Positions 32,230-42,183 of a stretch of 64,000 nucleotides of DNA are shown here, piece after piece. The stretch comes from Apium graveolens (taxonomy: Eukaryota > Streptophyta > Magnoliopsida > Apiales > Apiaceae), in assembly GCF_009905375.1 (NCBI RefSeq), contig NC_133650.1, forward strand, positions 302,967,203 through 303,031,202, in the 5' to 3' direction. Made by a program: the position numbers and the translations under genes. Every line of letters starts with the position of its first letter. Within the stretch, counting starts at the first letter, position 1. The notes beneath the pieces were generated by a model, which did no database searches, was not told the origin of the DNA, and saw only the letters and a program-made list of their open reading frames with translations.

Positions 32230-32785
32230 TTTCAGACGACAGCATACATTCCTTCTTTAAGGGGGAGATAAAAGCTTAAGTAATAGTTTGGAGGATTCCT
32301 CAACTAAGGGGGAGAAATAGCAGGGAGGGGAAGAAAAAGATCCTAAAAATGTACACTACACCACACCATTGTTGTTTCTAACTACGGATTCTATTGTACG
32401 GGAGAGGTGGTAAACACAAGGTGATTTCCTAGTAAGGGAAGAAGCAGTTAGGGGAGTACCATTGGTTTTTATCTGCGGATCCTATTGTACGGGAGAGGTG
32501 GTAAAACGAAGGTGATCTTCTTTAATCAGTTGATTCTCATAGGGGGAGAAGCAAGAGATATGGGCTTCTCAACAGGAAATGTGGTTGTACAAAAGAAGAT
32601 GAAACTACTTGAAGATATGTTCAGTCTAGAGGAACATCTACTTGGAATCTGGAAAATGTTAAATCTAGTCCAGAACTTTTCTACTATTTACTTTGCTTGT
32701 ATATTTATATCTTTTTCTTATTTGTTAGTTGAGTTATCCTCTAGGTATTTGTGTGTTATTGTCTAACAAACAAATAGGGGGAGAT
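32230..32785 (+). repeat. Repeated polypurine tracts ahead of Copia-2 3' LTR
   Basis: GGGGGAGA-type tracts recur near 32260, 32308, 32540 and 32776, the last (AAATAGGGGGAGAT) abutting the 3' LTR and therefore the functional primer for plus-strand synthesis. Between them a ~100 bp block with TATTGTACGGGAGAGGTGGT is duplicated (near 32390 and 32480). Repeated polypurine tracts before the 3' LTR are a known Sirevirus feature. Confidence 0.75.
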
Positions 32786-34097
32786 TGTAAGTCATATGTC
32801 ATAGACCTATTTGTATATTCGAGGATTCAACTCAACTCAAATAAGAATGTAATAAGTAAATAGTGGATCGACCGTCAGAGAGATCTCGCAAAGTAATATT
32901 TGTCAAAGGATTCAGAAACAAGGTTCATCTACAGACTTGAGGAGGTAATTCACTGGAAGAAGTTCAAGAAGTTGATCATGCCTCAGTGATATAAATCAAG
33001 ATCGTGGATTTAATCAAGTGATAGAGATCTCGTCAGAGTATCATTAATTACAAGGATTTAGTCTGAAGAAAATCAAGAGTATCAAGGTCAAGACTTGAAG
33101 AAACGTCACGGAAGTTAGTCACTCATGAACCAGACAGTACATCGAGTGTCAACATTGAAGTGGTGGAATTGATTCATACTTGACAGTAATTTTCAGAAGA
33201 TTTTCAGAAGAATGGTTGCTGCTCAAGATTAGTATTAATTCTCTATTAATTAATTAAGACATATAATTTAATTACGAAAATAAATTATATCTGCAAAGAT
33301 TAATTTATTGATTAATTGAATTAATTGATTAATTAATTCTGAATTAATATTAATGATTTTCAGAATTTTAATTGGATTAAAATCTGCATTAAATCAGCAA
33401 GACTATTGAAAATGAACTAGCATGACAATCAGGATTGTCATACCGATTGTCATGCTAGGCCATTTTCAATAGTCTCACCGAAAGTTACACTAGGAAGGAG
33501 ATTGTCATGCTAGTTCATTCTGATTGTCATGCTAGTTCATTCAGATTGTCTTGCTAGTTCAATCCATTGTCCTACCGATTGTCTTGCTGAGCTCAGGATT
33601 GTCTTGCCAGTTCAATTCTATTATGTTGATTAAAAAGAAGCAGACAAGCAGCAGTTAAACATCATCCATCCAATACACAAGTCAAAAAAAAACAAGAACA
33701 CAGCAGCCGCAGCAAATATTTCATTTTTCATCTGCTTATTTCAAAGATCAATTTCTAGATTGCAAAGTTAAATCCAATCAACTAGAAATCTTTATCTTGT
33801 TCTTGTGTAACAATCTAGCGGATCAAAATCCCTAGAACTTAATCTCAAATCGCGTTTAGCATTTGATCTTTTAATTACAAAAATAGAAAAAGTTCATGTC
33901 GAATTTATTCTAGATTTGTGATAATTGATTTGAGATTAATACCTTGTAATCGATACAGTTGTTGTAACACCTTTCAAGTTTAATAATATTTTTATTTAAC
34001 TTGAATTTTGTTTCACATTTTTTATTCCGCATTTAATTCGATTATTCGGTACTGTTTGTATTCAACCCCCCTTCTACAAACAAATTGGGACCTAACA
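32786..34097 (+). repeat. Copia-2 3' LTR
   Basis: 1312 bp, same ends and same internal hairpin and repeats as the 5' LTR, about 11 substitutions and no length difference. Confidence 0.95.
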
Positions 34098-37000
34098 ACA
34101 ACCAACTCAACCTACCATCAGAACATACTTCCAACCAGCTCAATCCTCACAACAACAACCATCAGCACCTACCATCAGACCTTCATCTTCCAGGCCTAAG
34201 AGGGCAAAGTCTGTTCCTCAACCTCCATCAAAGAGAAGGAAGATGATTCTCAGGGATGAATCTGATAGTGAAGATGAGGTAGCACAGGTTCATGCATCAG
34301 AACCTGTGACTGTTGAAGCTGAAACTGTGGTTTTTTAGAAAGAAACAGAAGCTGAAGGGTCAACCCAACAGATAAATGTTGAAGCTGATGGTTCAGGTAA
34401 TTTGAAGAGAAAAAGAACTGCTAGTTCTGATGCTCAAGCAACTCCTCCACTATCAAGGAGATTGAAGAAAATGAGAGCTAGGAGGCATTTGGCTAAGCCT
34501 CCATCAGAAGATATTGAAGAAGCTGAGGAAGGGGATCAGGAATCTCTGATCTCAAAAGAACTAATTATCATTGAATCCCTTCCAGCAACAAAAGACACTG
34601 TTCCTGATACAGTGCTCACCCCTCCTGTCTCTCTAATAAAAGCAACAGATGATGCTGAAGAACAAGCAACAAGTTCTGATATAGATATTCATAATTTGAA
34701 TATACCTACTGTTCTTTATCTGCAAGCTTCTACAGCAGCTCAGCCATCTCCAACTCATTCTCCAATCTTAAATGCTGAGATACCATCCACACCAATTCTT
34801 GATCAGGAACCTGAAGATCGGAATTTAAATGAGGTAGTTCCAGAATCTCCCATTGCCTCACATACACTTGTCTTATCAGAGAATGATGAGTCTTCTTCCA
34901 GTACTGGAGACAGTGTTTCTGTTGATACTCCAGCTCCTACTCTGGGAAAGGAGGCACTTATTGAGAAATTTGTTGAGCAAGCTGCACCTATTCCTTGGGA
35001 AGATACTCACAGAGGTGTGGAGTGGACCAAGAAGTGGAATGACACTGATTTCATTCCAAGCTCCAAAGTACTAACATACCATATTGGAAAAGTTGATGAG
35101 TTGCTCACAAATTCTGATTTCAAGACACAACTCAAAGTCACAGCCCTGTCTACCAAAAATCTTCAAGGTCTACACTCTGTTACTCAAGAAAAGGTTGGCA
35201 AACTTCTTGAAAGAGCTGAAAAGCTAGATTTGGAGACCAAGCTTGATATAAAGAGGTTTATCAGACCTATTTCTGAAAAGGTTGAAGCCATTGAGAAGAT
35301 ACAAGAGAAGCAATAGGCCCAAATTACTGAGGTCCTACACAATCAAGCCTCTCAGAAAGCTCAATTGGATGAAATCCACTGTTCAGTTGAACTTCTTCTC
35401 TCTCCTACTACCTGATGATGCCAAAAAGGGGGAGAAGATAGTTAAGTCCAAATGTTCTAATGATCAAGTACTGAAGAAAAAAGATGATGAAGTTGATGAC
35501 CAGGGAAACCCTAGCAAGGGTAGAGGTCAAGTTCAAGGTAAAGGACAGAGCAGCAAGATTTCTTCTAGGAAACTAATTACTGATGCAATCAAATCTTCTA
35601 TTCAAAAGAAGACAAGTTCTGAAGCTGCTCAAACTCTAAATCTGATAGCAAGTACTGATAATCAAAATCTGATATCAAGTTTTGATGAGCAAAGTTTGAT
35701 GACAAAGCCTGATGTTCTGATACAAGGTGGAAGTCAAGACTCTCAAAAGTCTATGCAAACTCCGAAGCTCAAGGGGAATCAGACTACAGCCTACTTCAAG
35801 GATCCCAAGATTCAGACACTTGATGAGGAAATTGCTAGAAGATTATTTCTGAAGCATAATCCTGGAATGGATTTAGAAAATCTCAAGGAGGAAGAAGCTA
35901 GATTTAAAGCTGAAAAGACAAATCTAAAGTCTAAAGCTTCTGTTACAAAGAAACCTCCAAGGCCTAAGGAAAAAGGCATTGTGATCAAGGAGAAATCAAA
36001 TACTGAGGCATCAAAGCCCAAAACTAGATCACAGACTGAGATTGATCCCAAAGATAAAGGGAAAGGAAAAGTTAATGAACCAACCAAGCCACTGGAGATG
36101 AAAATTCCTCAACTCCTGATGAAACCAGTGTGCAACATGGTTCAAGTTCATAATGATATTCTTGTTGAGGATGAAGATGTTCAAACTCTAAAAAGAAGGA
36201 AGATTTCTGAAGAATCAAAGACAACCTCTGACAAGGCTCAAGTTGTTCAGAGTGAAGAACTGCAAGCTACAACAGAAATAACAAGTTCTGATAAAGTCAT
36301 CAAGACATCAACTTCTGACAGAGTTTAAGTTGATTTAGACAAGATGGAAGTAGTTGATAAAAAGAAACTTCTGTGGAAGAATGTCAAACCATCAGATCCA
36401 AAGAAAAGCCAATTGTTATCTTATTTCATGACTGTTGGATTAAAAGCCAGAGAAGCAAGGGATAGAGCTGGACTAGATTCTGATGAAGCTAAGATCAAAA
36501 CAGGAGTTGAAGTGCTTATAAGAGATCCATTTTTGCTAACTGACAGACCTTTTGAAGATGTTATACAGAAACACCTTGATAAGCTTATCTCTGTTCAAGT
36601 GGTACTGGATGTTCATGACAAGCACAATGTCAAGGAAAATCTGATTCTATTTCTTGAAGATTGAAGGACATATCAAATGTCAGAATCAGATGTGCTAACC
36701 AAATCACTGAAAGAACTTCAATTCTTTCATTACCTTTTAGAGGTAAAGTCTGATATTACCAGGAGATGGTCAAATTTCATATTGAAGACCATCAGGGATA
36801 AAGCAAGAATTTCTGGTTCAAGAGTTACAGAATTCATTCCTAATATTGTTGAAGATGATGGAAGTGAAATTCTAATGAAGAAGGATTCTGCTAAGCTTGA
36901 AGTGTTACTGAATGAGAAATGTTTGTGCTACAATGAAGATTCTTCTCATCCAAATGTAATAATACTGGGTGATGATTTAGAAAGAAACCATATATCTGCT

Positions 37001-37149
37001 TTAAGGACTGCAATCTATCAGATTGGAAGTCAGAATAAAGAGATGAAGCAAGTCAAAGCTACAATGTCTCAAGTCTTGAGGAATAAAGAAGAAAAGCTGA
37101 TATCAAGCTTTGTCAAGAATTATTTTGGATTCAGATTGACTCAGTGAGA
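34098..37149 (+). pseudogene. Copia-1 additional ORF, C-terminal part
   Basis: After the second ACAAC the frame of 25725-26619 continues in phase with Pro/Gln/Ser-rich text, a basic KRRKM cluster and an acidic stretch. It meets TAG near 34337, is open at 34402-35316, meets a TAG replacing Gln, shifts frame near 35410, and is open again at 35282-36328, 36344-36664 and 36677-37147. Composition is Lys/Ser/Glu-rich and largely disordered, with a helical C-terminal segment (LRTAIYQIGSQNKEMKQVKA). With part 1 it would total about 1300 codons. I recognise no enzyme motif or membrane segment. Most breaks are stops or one-base shifts, as expected of a protein that was once selected. Confidence 0.72.
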
Positions 37150-37269
37150 TTGGTAAAAGCTACAAGGACTGTAAGTTGTAGTTAGTTATCTTTAAACTCT
37201 TATTACATTTGTACTTAAGTGTTTTTGACATCATCAAATCTATTAACTTGTATATTTTGCATAATTTAC

Positions 37270-37283
37270 AAGTTGGGGGAGAT
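37270..37283 (+). other. Copia-1 polypurine tract
   Basis: AAGTTGGGGGAGAT abuts the 3' LTR; it primes plus-strand DNA in copia elements. The identical tract is seen at 17142-17155. Confidence 0.85.
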
Positions 37284-37851
37284 TGTTAGATATATTTGAG
37301 ATGTCATGTCTAATATGATTTATGTTTAGTTTTCAGAACTTAACAACAAGACAAATCAGGACTTACTGAAATCAGGATTTACTGGAAGTCAGAACTTAAT
37401 ATCAGAACTTAAGGTCATATCAGAACTTAAGTGCAGGAAGACTTTCAAATAAGGAATGCGGCTGATTTACAGGAGAGAAGATCTGGACTAAAACAAAAGA
37501 AGATATGCATGGAAAGAGTTAGAAGACTGGAAGACTTGTAGAAGATATCTAATTGATATATTTTAGGAGACAGAATTGTATTCCATATCAATTAGAAGTT
37601 ATCTTGTAACTGTGTACTATATAAAAACAGAATTAGGGTTTACACTATATACGTTATCATTATCGAGAAGATTATACATAGTAACCTAGCAGCTCTTAGT
37701 GATATTTGTTCATCACTGAGAGAGAACAACAGTTCATATTGTAACAGAGTTTATTCAATATATTTGATCTTTGTTACATACTTGTGTTAAATCGATTTGA
37801 TTGTATAAATATTGTATTCAACCCCCGTCTAAAGTGTTGTGTGACCTAACA
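37284..37851 (+). repeat. Copia-1 3' LTR
   Basis: 568 bp, TGTTAGATAT to GTGACCTAACA, TATA box at 37618-37625. It differs from the 5' LTR at about 35 sites by eye. Confidence 0.95.
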
Positions 37852-39420
37852 GGGAATTGAATATTAAAACTACTAGCTTTTATAAATTTCAGTAACCTAT
37901 TTTGCTATTCAATTTGTCGGCTATTTGCTTTCTTTTTATTTAAACTCCGAAATGCAAAAACCACTTTCTAGATATATTTTTAGATTACACAATTTTTGAT
38001 CATACATAATAGCCCGCATTATAACTTTAGTGTATATATTTATTTGTTAGTATTCAAGTGCAACTATTAATAATTTACAGGTAAAGTGTGCATATTTATT
38101 AGCTTGAAGATGGCTTTCTAAGAGCCAATATGCGGGAAGGGAGCTATAGTGGTAGTAATTATGCACTATATTAAGGATCCAAAAAAATTACACAAAACAG
38201 GTATGTATATTTTTTCTGCATTTAATTTGCCTCTTATTATAGTGTCAAGTTCTTTCTCCATGCAAATTTTTTTGTATCCTAATGTTCTACCAGCTCAGAC
38301 CAGTGTTTGACAAACTACCTATACGAGTTTATGCATAAAGTATATAACAAATTTTCTCAATTCTGAAAAATTCTTTCAATTAGCTTTCTCAATGCGTGAG
38401 ATCACTAAATTTTACAAAAAAAAGTCTCAATTCTGAAAAATTCTTTCAATTAGCTTTCTCAATGCGTGAGATCGCTAAATTTTACAAAAAAATGCATGAG
38501 ATCGCTAGAGTGTCACCAGGTGGTTAATTGATAACTATGTTGGTGGGTGTTAGTGGCACAAGTAGATGGCGAATGTAAGGAGTTATAGGATCTAATATCC
38601 CATGTTAATGACTTGATCGTGGTTGATACCTACACAGTATATTCTATATGTACCATTTGAATTTTTTGGATCTGCTCATCAGTTTAGCAGTATTATTGGC
38701 AATTGCTCAATTCTCCTTTAAAAGACAAATTATATTTGATCCAGATGTCCATATGGAGCCATATATCTGACTTATATGTTTAAATTTATTAATAATATTG
38801 CACGTATGATTATGCTTTTAAGTATTATTTTAATTACTAGGAATGGTTCGGTATGTGTATTCCGTGTAATTAGTAATACAATGTAATGCCGACTTACTTT
38901 TGATGGCAGGGAATAGTAGGTGGAATTGTGAGTGAGGTCGGTGTTGTAACAATATTTCTGCTGGTTTGTGTTTTTATATACAACAGGTTAACATTTGTAT
39001 GCAGGTTTGTAGTTTTATCTACTGTAATACATTTGTATGCATGTTTGTAGTTTTATCTACTGCAATACATTTTCTGAATTTTAAAAATCAACTATGTCAA
39101 TACATTATAATTCTTATCAAGTACAAAGACAATCATCTACGTCTTGGTTCTAACACTTTTTGTCAATGGTTATCAGTCTAATACTGCATATATAATAAAA
39201 ATCTTAGGATGAACAATGGGTTTGGTAACAAATTTGTTGATGCTGAATCTGTATTTCTTGCTACACTTCTCGTCTCATTTACATTTTTAATTTTGAGTAG
39301 TTGGAGTAAGAAGTGTAAAGTAGAGCGAGTTAGGTTCCTTTTTCTGGCCCAATTCATTTGGCATGAGTACATGATCTCCAAGTAGTTTTCACACCATAAT
39401 TATATTTTAGCCGTGTATTT
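37852..39420. other. Intergenic DNA with small tandem duplications
   Basis: No gene is recognised. A 70 bp unit beginning TCTCAATTCTGAAAAATTC is repeated at 38355 and 38425, and its tail ATGAGATCGCTA appears a third time near 38495. A ~44 bp unit with TTGTATGCAGGTTTGTAGTT is repeated near 38993 and 39036. A possible exon-like segment (about 38092-38200, AG before and CAG|GTATGT after) contains an in-frame stop and matches nothing I know. Confidence 0.55.
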
Positions 39421-39738
39421 CTATTCTTTTAGATTGAATATATCTTGGCAGATAAGGTACTCTTCTCTATATAAGCAGTTGCAGAACAATATAATCATGG
39501 CCTTCTTATCTTTCCTGACTTGCTCAATATCAGGGTCTGACCATTCATGCCTTGGTTTTGGAACAGATGGCTCATTGCCAGTTGCAGCTCTCATTGGTAC
39601 ATGAGGACCTCTTTCTATGCAATCCACATAAGCCTCATCTTGGGAAAGAAGATATAGGTACATCTTCACCTTCCAGTGGTGATAATTATCTTTGTCCAGA
39701 AAAGGAATTTTAACTCCAACATCCTTCTTGTTCATCTT
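39421..39738 (-). pseudogene. Copia-3 gag, N-terminal fragment
   Basis: On the minus strand, right after a primer-binding site, the frame reads MNKKDVGVKIPFLDKDNYHH and continues WKVKMYLYLL, the usual start of a copia gag. About 100 codons remain, ending in a stop at 39421. The rest of the element is absent, so this is a truncated insertion. Confidence 0.8.
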
Positions 39739-39750
39739 GCTCTGATACCA
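39739..39750 (-). other. Copia-3 primer-binding site
   Basis: GCTCTGATACCA on the plus strand is the reverse complement of TGGTATCAGAGC, two bases from the LTR edge at 39753. Confidence 0.88.
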
Positions 39751-39961
39751 ATTGTTATTCCCTAACAATACAACAAGAATTACAGAAGGGGGGTTGAATA
39801 TAATTCTGGCTACTTTTTCAAGATTTTAAAACAGTTCTAACTTGATAAATATATAAGTGTTTGATTTGCAAGCTGCGGAAAGAAATAGTTATATGAATCA
39901 AAATACAAAGTTATAAAAATACACGCTTTTAAAACTTTCTGGTGGATTTGAAAGTATCCAT

Positions 39962-39966
<5 letters not shown>

Positions 39967-40003
<37 letters not shown>
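39967..40003. repeat. (AT)n microsatellite
   Basis: About 18 uninterrupted AT dinucleotides inside the Copia-3 LTR. Confidence 0.95.
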
Positions 40004-40006
<3 letters not shown>

Positions 40007-40389
40007 AATGAGAACCCTGTGAAGCTTGAATAGCTCACAGCTGCTTACTAGTGGAACAAACAAACTACAGAGAAATTCTTGACAAGTACAGCTTTTTATA
40101 TCTTTCTTCTAAAATGTGTTTGCTTTGTTGAATGTTCTACTAGCTACACTTGGTTTATATATCACCAAGTTTACATGATAATAAGACAAGATAATAAAAC
40201 AAACATATCTAGTCTAACTCCATGCTACTTCACAACTCTATTCCAGTATCTTTGAATATCTTCACAATTTGCATGTAAATAGTAATACTTCTTTGTTCTC
40301 ATAATCCTGCTTAACAGGCTGCCACATTCCTTTTACATACAATCAACGCATGTGACTATCAAGTCACTATCAACTGCTCTTTTGAATTT

Positions 40390-40548
40390 AAACATCCGTT
40401 GAAACTTCACTGGATCATCCGTTGAAGCTATGTATGATCATCCATTGATACTCAGGATGATCATCCGTTGAAGCTTTATAGAACATCCGTTGAAGCTTTA
40501 TCTGAGCATCCGTTGAAGCTTTGTGAAGCATCCGTTGAACCTATCTTT
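40390..40548 (-). repeat. Short tandem repeats in Copia-3 LTR
   Basis: Six or seven copies of CATCCGTTGAAGCTTTAT-type units, about 22-26 bases each, in irregular tandem. Spacers are not unique sequences, so this is not an array of CRISPR type. Confidence 0.85.
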
Positions 40549-40827
40549 TAACCAGTTAACTCCATTTCACTTACACAAGATTTCAAGGCATCATCTATTT
40601 ATAATTGGCCAACCTATCTTGTATACCTAGTAGTCAACATGACTTAAATATTTCTCACTAATTTAGTTCACTAAGCTTATGCAAGTATGCAGAAATGTGC
40701 TATTGTCCTTATTTTACATAAGCTACTCTTTCAACGATTAGTGAAGTAATCATCTGTTAAAAGCTACAAAATCACTATGTTAAATCTACTAAGGTCTTTT
40801 GTTTAACTTATCATTAAGTTCACAACA

Positions 40828-42178
40828 TATTCCTAGCATGTGCTTTTGCAATAGTAGTTTAATTTTGTAATAGTAGTTTAAGTGACTTTCAGAGTTTAAA
40901 TAAAATTTTAGTATGTTTTATTTCTTTTACACATGTGTTATTTAAATTTCAAAAACTATTTGTTGAATCACGTCCCTCCAAAAGAACTGGAGGAAGAACA
41001 TAATCTTTCATCTGCAAACATGTTTTGGCACTTAAAATAAACTGCAACAAAAAGTTAGAAAAATAAAATTAAAAAAATTGAAGCTTAAATTTGAAAAGTT
41101 TTGGTCAATGAATTTCGAGTTTATAATAAAAAAATCTATAACTAAAATTTCATTATACTTAATATTTATTAATTTAATTTTGACACTTTGTGTTCATTCT
41201 CAAAGGTATGATTATGGTTTCTACAACTACTGATAAATTTATTTTAAAATTTAAAATAGGTAAGTAGTCAAAATAAGAAAATTTATAAAATCAATTAGAA
41301 TATATTTTTAATATAAATTATTACGATAACTATTTATATATATATATATATATATAATTATCTTAATTTATGCTATTATTCTAAATACATATAAACATTA
41401 TATTGTTTAAAATATGAATATAATAGAATTTTATATTAACATAATTATTTTAAAAATTAAAAAAATTGGGATATAATTTGATATATACATCATTTCAAGA
41501 AATAATTAAAAATCATAAATTATATATCAACTACAAATTATTTTGTGATTTTTATTATATTTTTCGGTTTGCATCTTTGGTAAACACTTTTAGTTGTAAT
41601 TTTCATGTTTACAATGTTTTATATAATTTAAGTGTAATAGTTGCATTTTTCACTATAACAATGTTTAAAGTACGAGGTGTTGAAGGAGGGGACGCTGTTG
41701 AACTAAAATTTTACTTAATTATTTTAAATAGTGAATATAAAATTATTACAATTTTAAGTATGTTCAAGTGGTAGTTGATTTAATTCAATTTTAATAAAAT
41801 TACAGTTAATATAACATTTACATAGAAAAATAATATTTTTTATGAAATATAAGTCTGAATTAACCTATATTTTGAAATTTTTATTACTTTTTTCAATTTT
41901 GATTGTAATTTTCACATTTACAATGTTTAACATGATTTAAGTGTAGTAGTTGCCTTTTTCACTTTTACGGTGTTTCAAATACGAGGTGTCTCGGTAAGAA
42001 GTGTTGACCAAAATTTATTTAATTTTTTAAATAGTAAAATTCTTACAATTTTAAATATGTCCAAGAGGTGGTTGATTCATTTCAGTTTCAATAAAATTCG
42101 AATTAACATGACTTTTAAATATATAAATAAAATTGAATTTCATATAAATATGATTTTTATATAAACTTTTAAACTGTT
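40828..42178. other. AT-rich intergenic DNA with a diverged ~310 bp duplication
   Basis: The block around TGTAATTTTCATGTTTACAATG (41595) recurs at 41904 with its neighbour TACGAGGTGT. Both copies are strongly diverged. The gypsy element inserted just right of the second copy. Open frames here are AT-rich by-products. Confidence 0.55.
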
Positions 42179-42183
42179 GATAC

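Larger units (their letters stand above)
26620..34097 (+). mobile_element. Copia-2: young, non-autonomous copia element, TSD ACAAC
   Basis: A 7478 bp element has LTRs of exactly 1312 bp each (26620-27931 and 32786-34097) and the perfect TSD ACAAC (26615-26619 and 34098-34102). By eye the LTRs differ at about 11 positions (~99% identity), so insertion is recent. The body holds a gag gene, a stub of protease, a relic 3' ORF and repeated polypurine tracts, but no integrase, RT or RNase H. It must have been copied using enzymes of a related full element. It sits inside the additional ORF of Copia-1. Confidence 0.93.
17156..37851 (+). mobile_element. Copia-1: Ty1/copia retrotransposon of Sirevirus type, nested and decayed
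   Basis: The element lies between LTRs at 17156-17721 and 37284-37851 and measures 20.7 kb; removing Copia-2 and its duplicated 5 bp leaves about 13.2 kb. Order: LTR, initiator-Met primer site, gag, protease, integrase, RT, RNase H, a long spacer, an additional ORF, polypurine tract, LTR. The pol order integrase before RT defines Ty1/copia. A large gag and a long extra ORF after pol are known for the Sirevirus lineage. The LTRs differ at about 35 positions by eye (~94% identity), and every coding region carries frameshifts or stops, so it is old and inactive. No TSD can be read because the left flank is another partial copy. Confidence 0.88.
39753..40827 (-). repeat. Copia-3 5' LTR
   Basis: In element orientation this runs from about TGTTGTGAAC (right) to GGGAATAACA (left), 1075 bp with TG/CA ends. 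The inner edge is fixed by the primer site; the outer edge is chosen from the TGTT/AACA symmetry and is less certain. It ends in the CAACCCCCCTTCTG tract seen in other copia LTRs here. Confidence 0.75.

Noticed and set aside
25725..37149. Envelope glycoprotein in Copia-1
   Set aside because: Position alone suggests it; no signal peptide, cleavage site or membrane segment is seen in the readable parts.
38092..38200. Host gene exon
   Set aside because: AG and GT borders are present, but the frame holds a stop and no partner exons are found.
40390..40548. CRISPR-like array
   Set aside because: Units are irregular, spacers are not unique, and the array lies inside a plant retrotransposon LTR.
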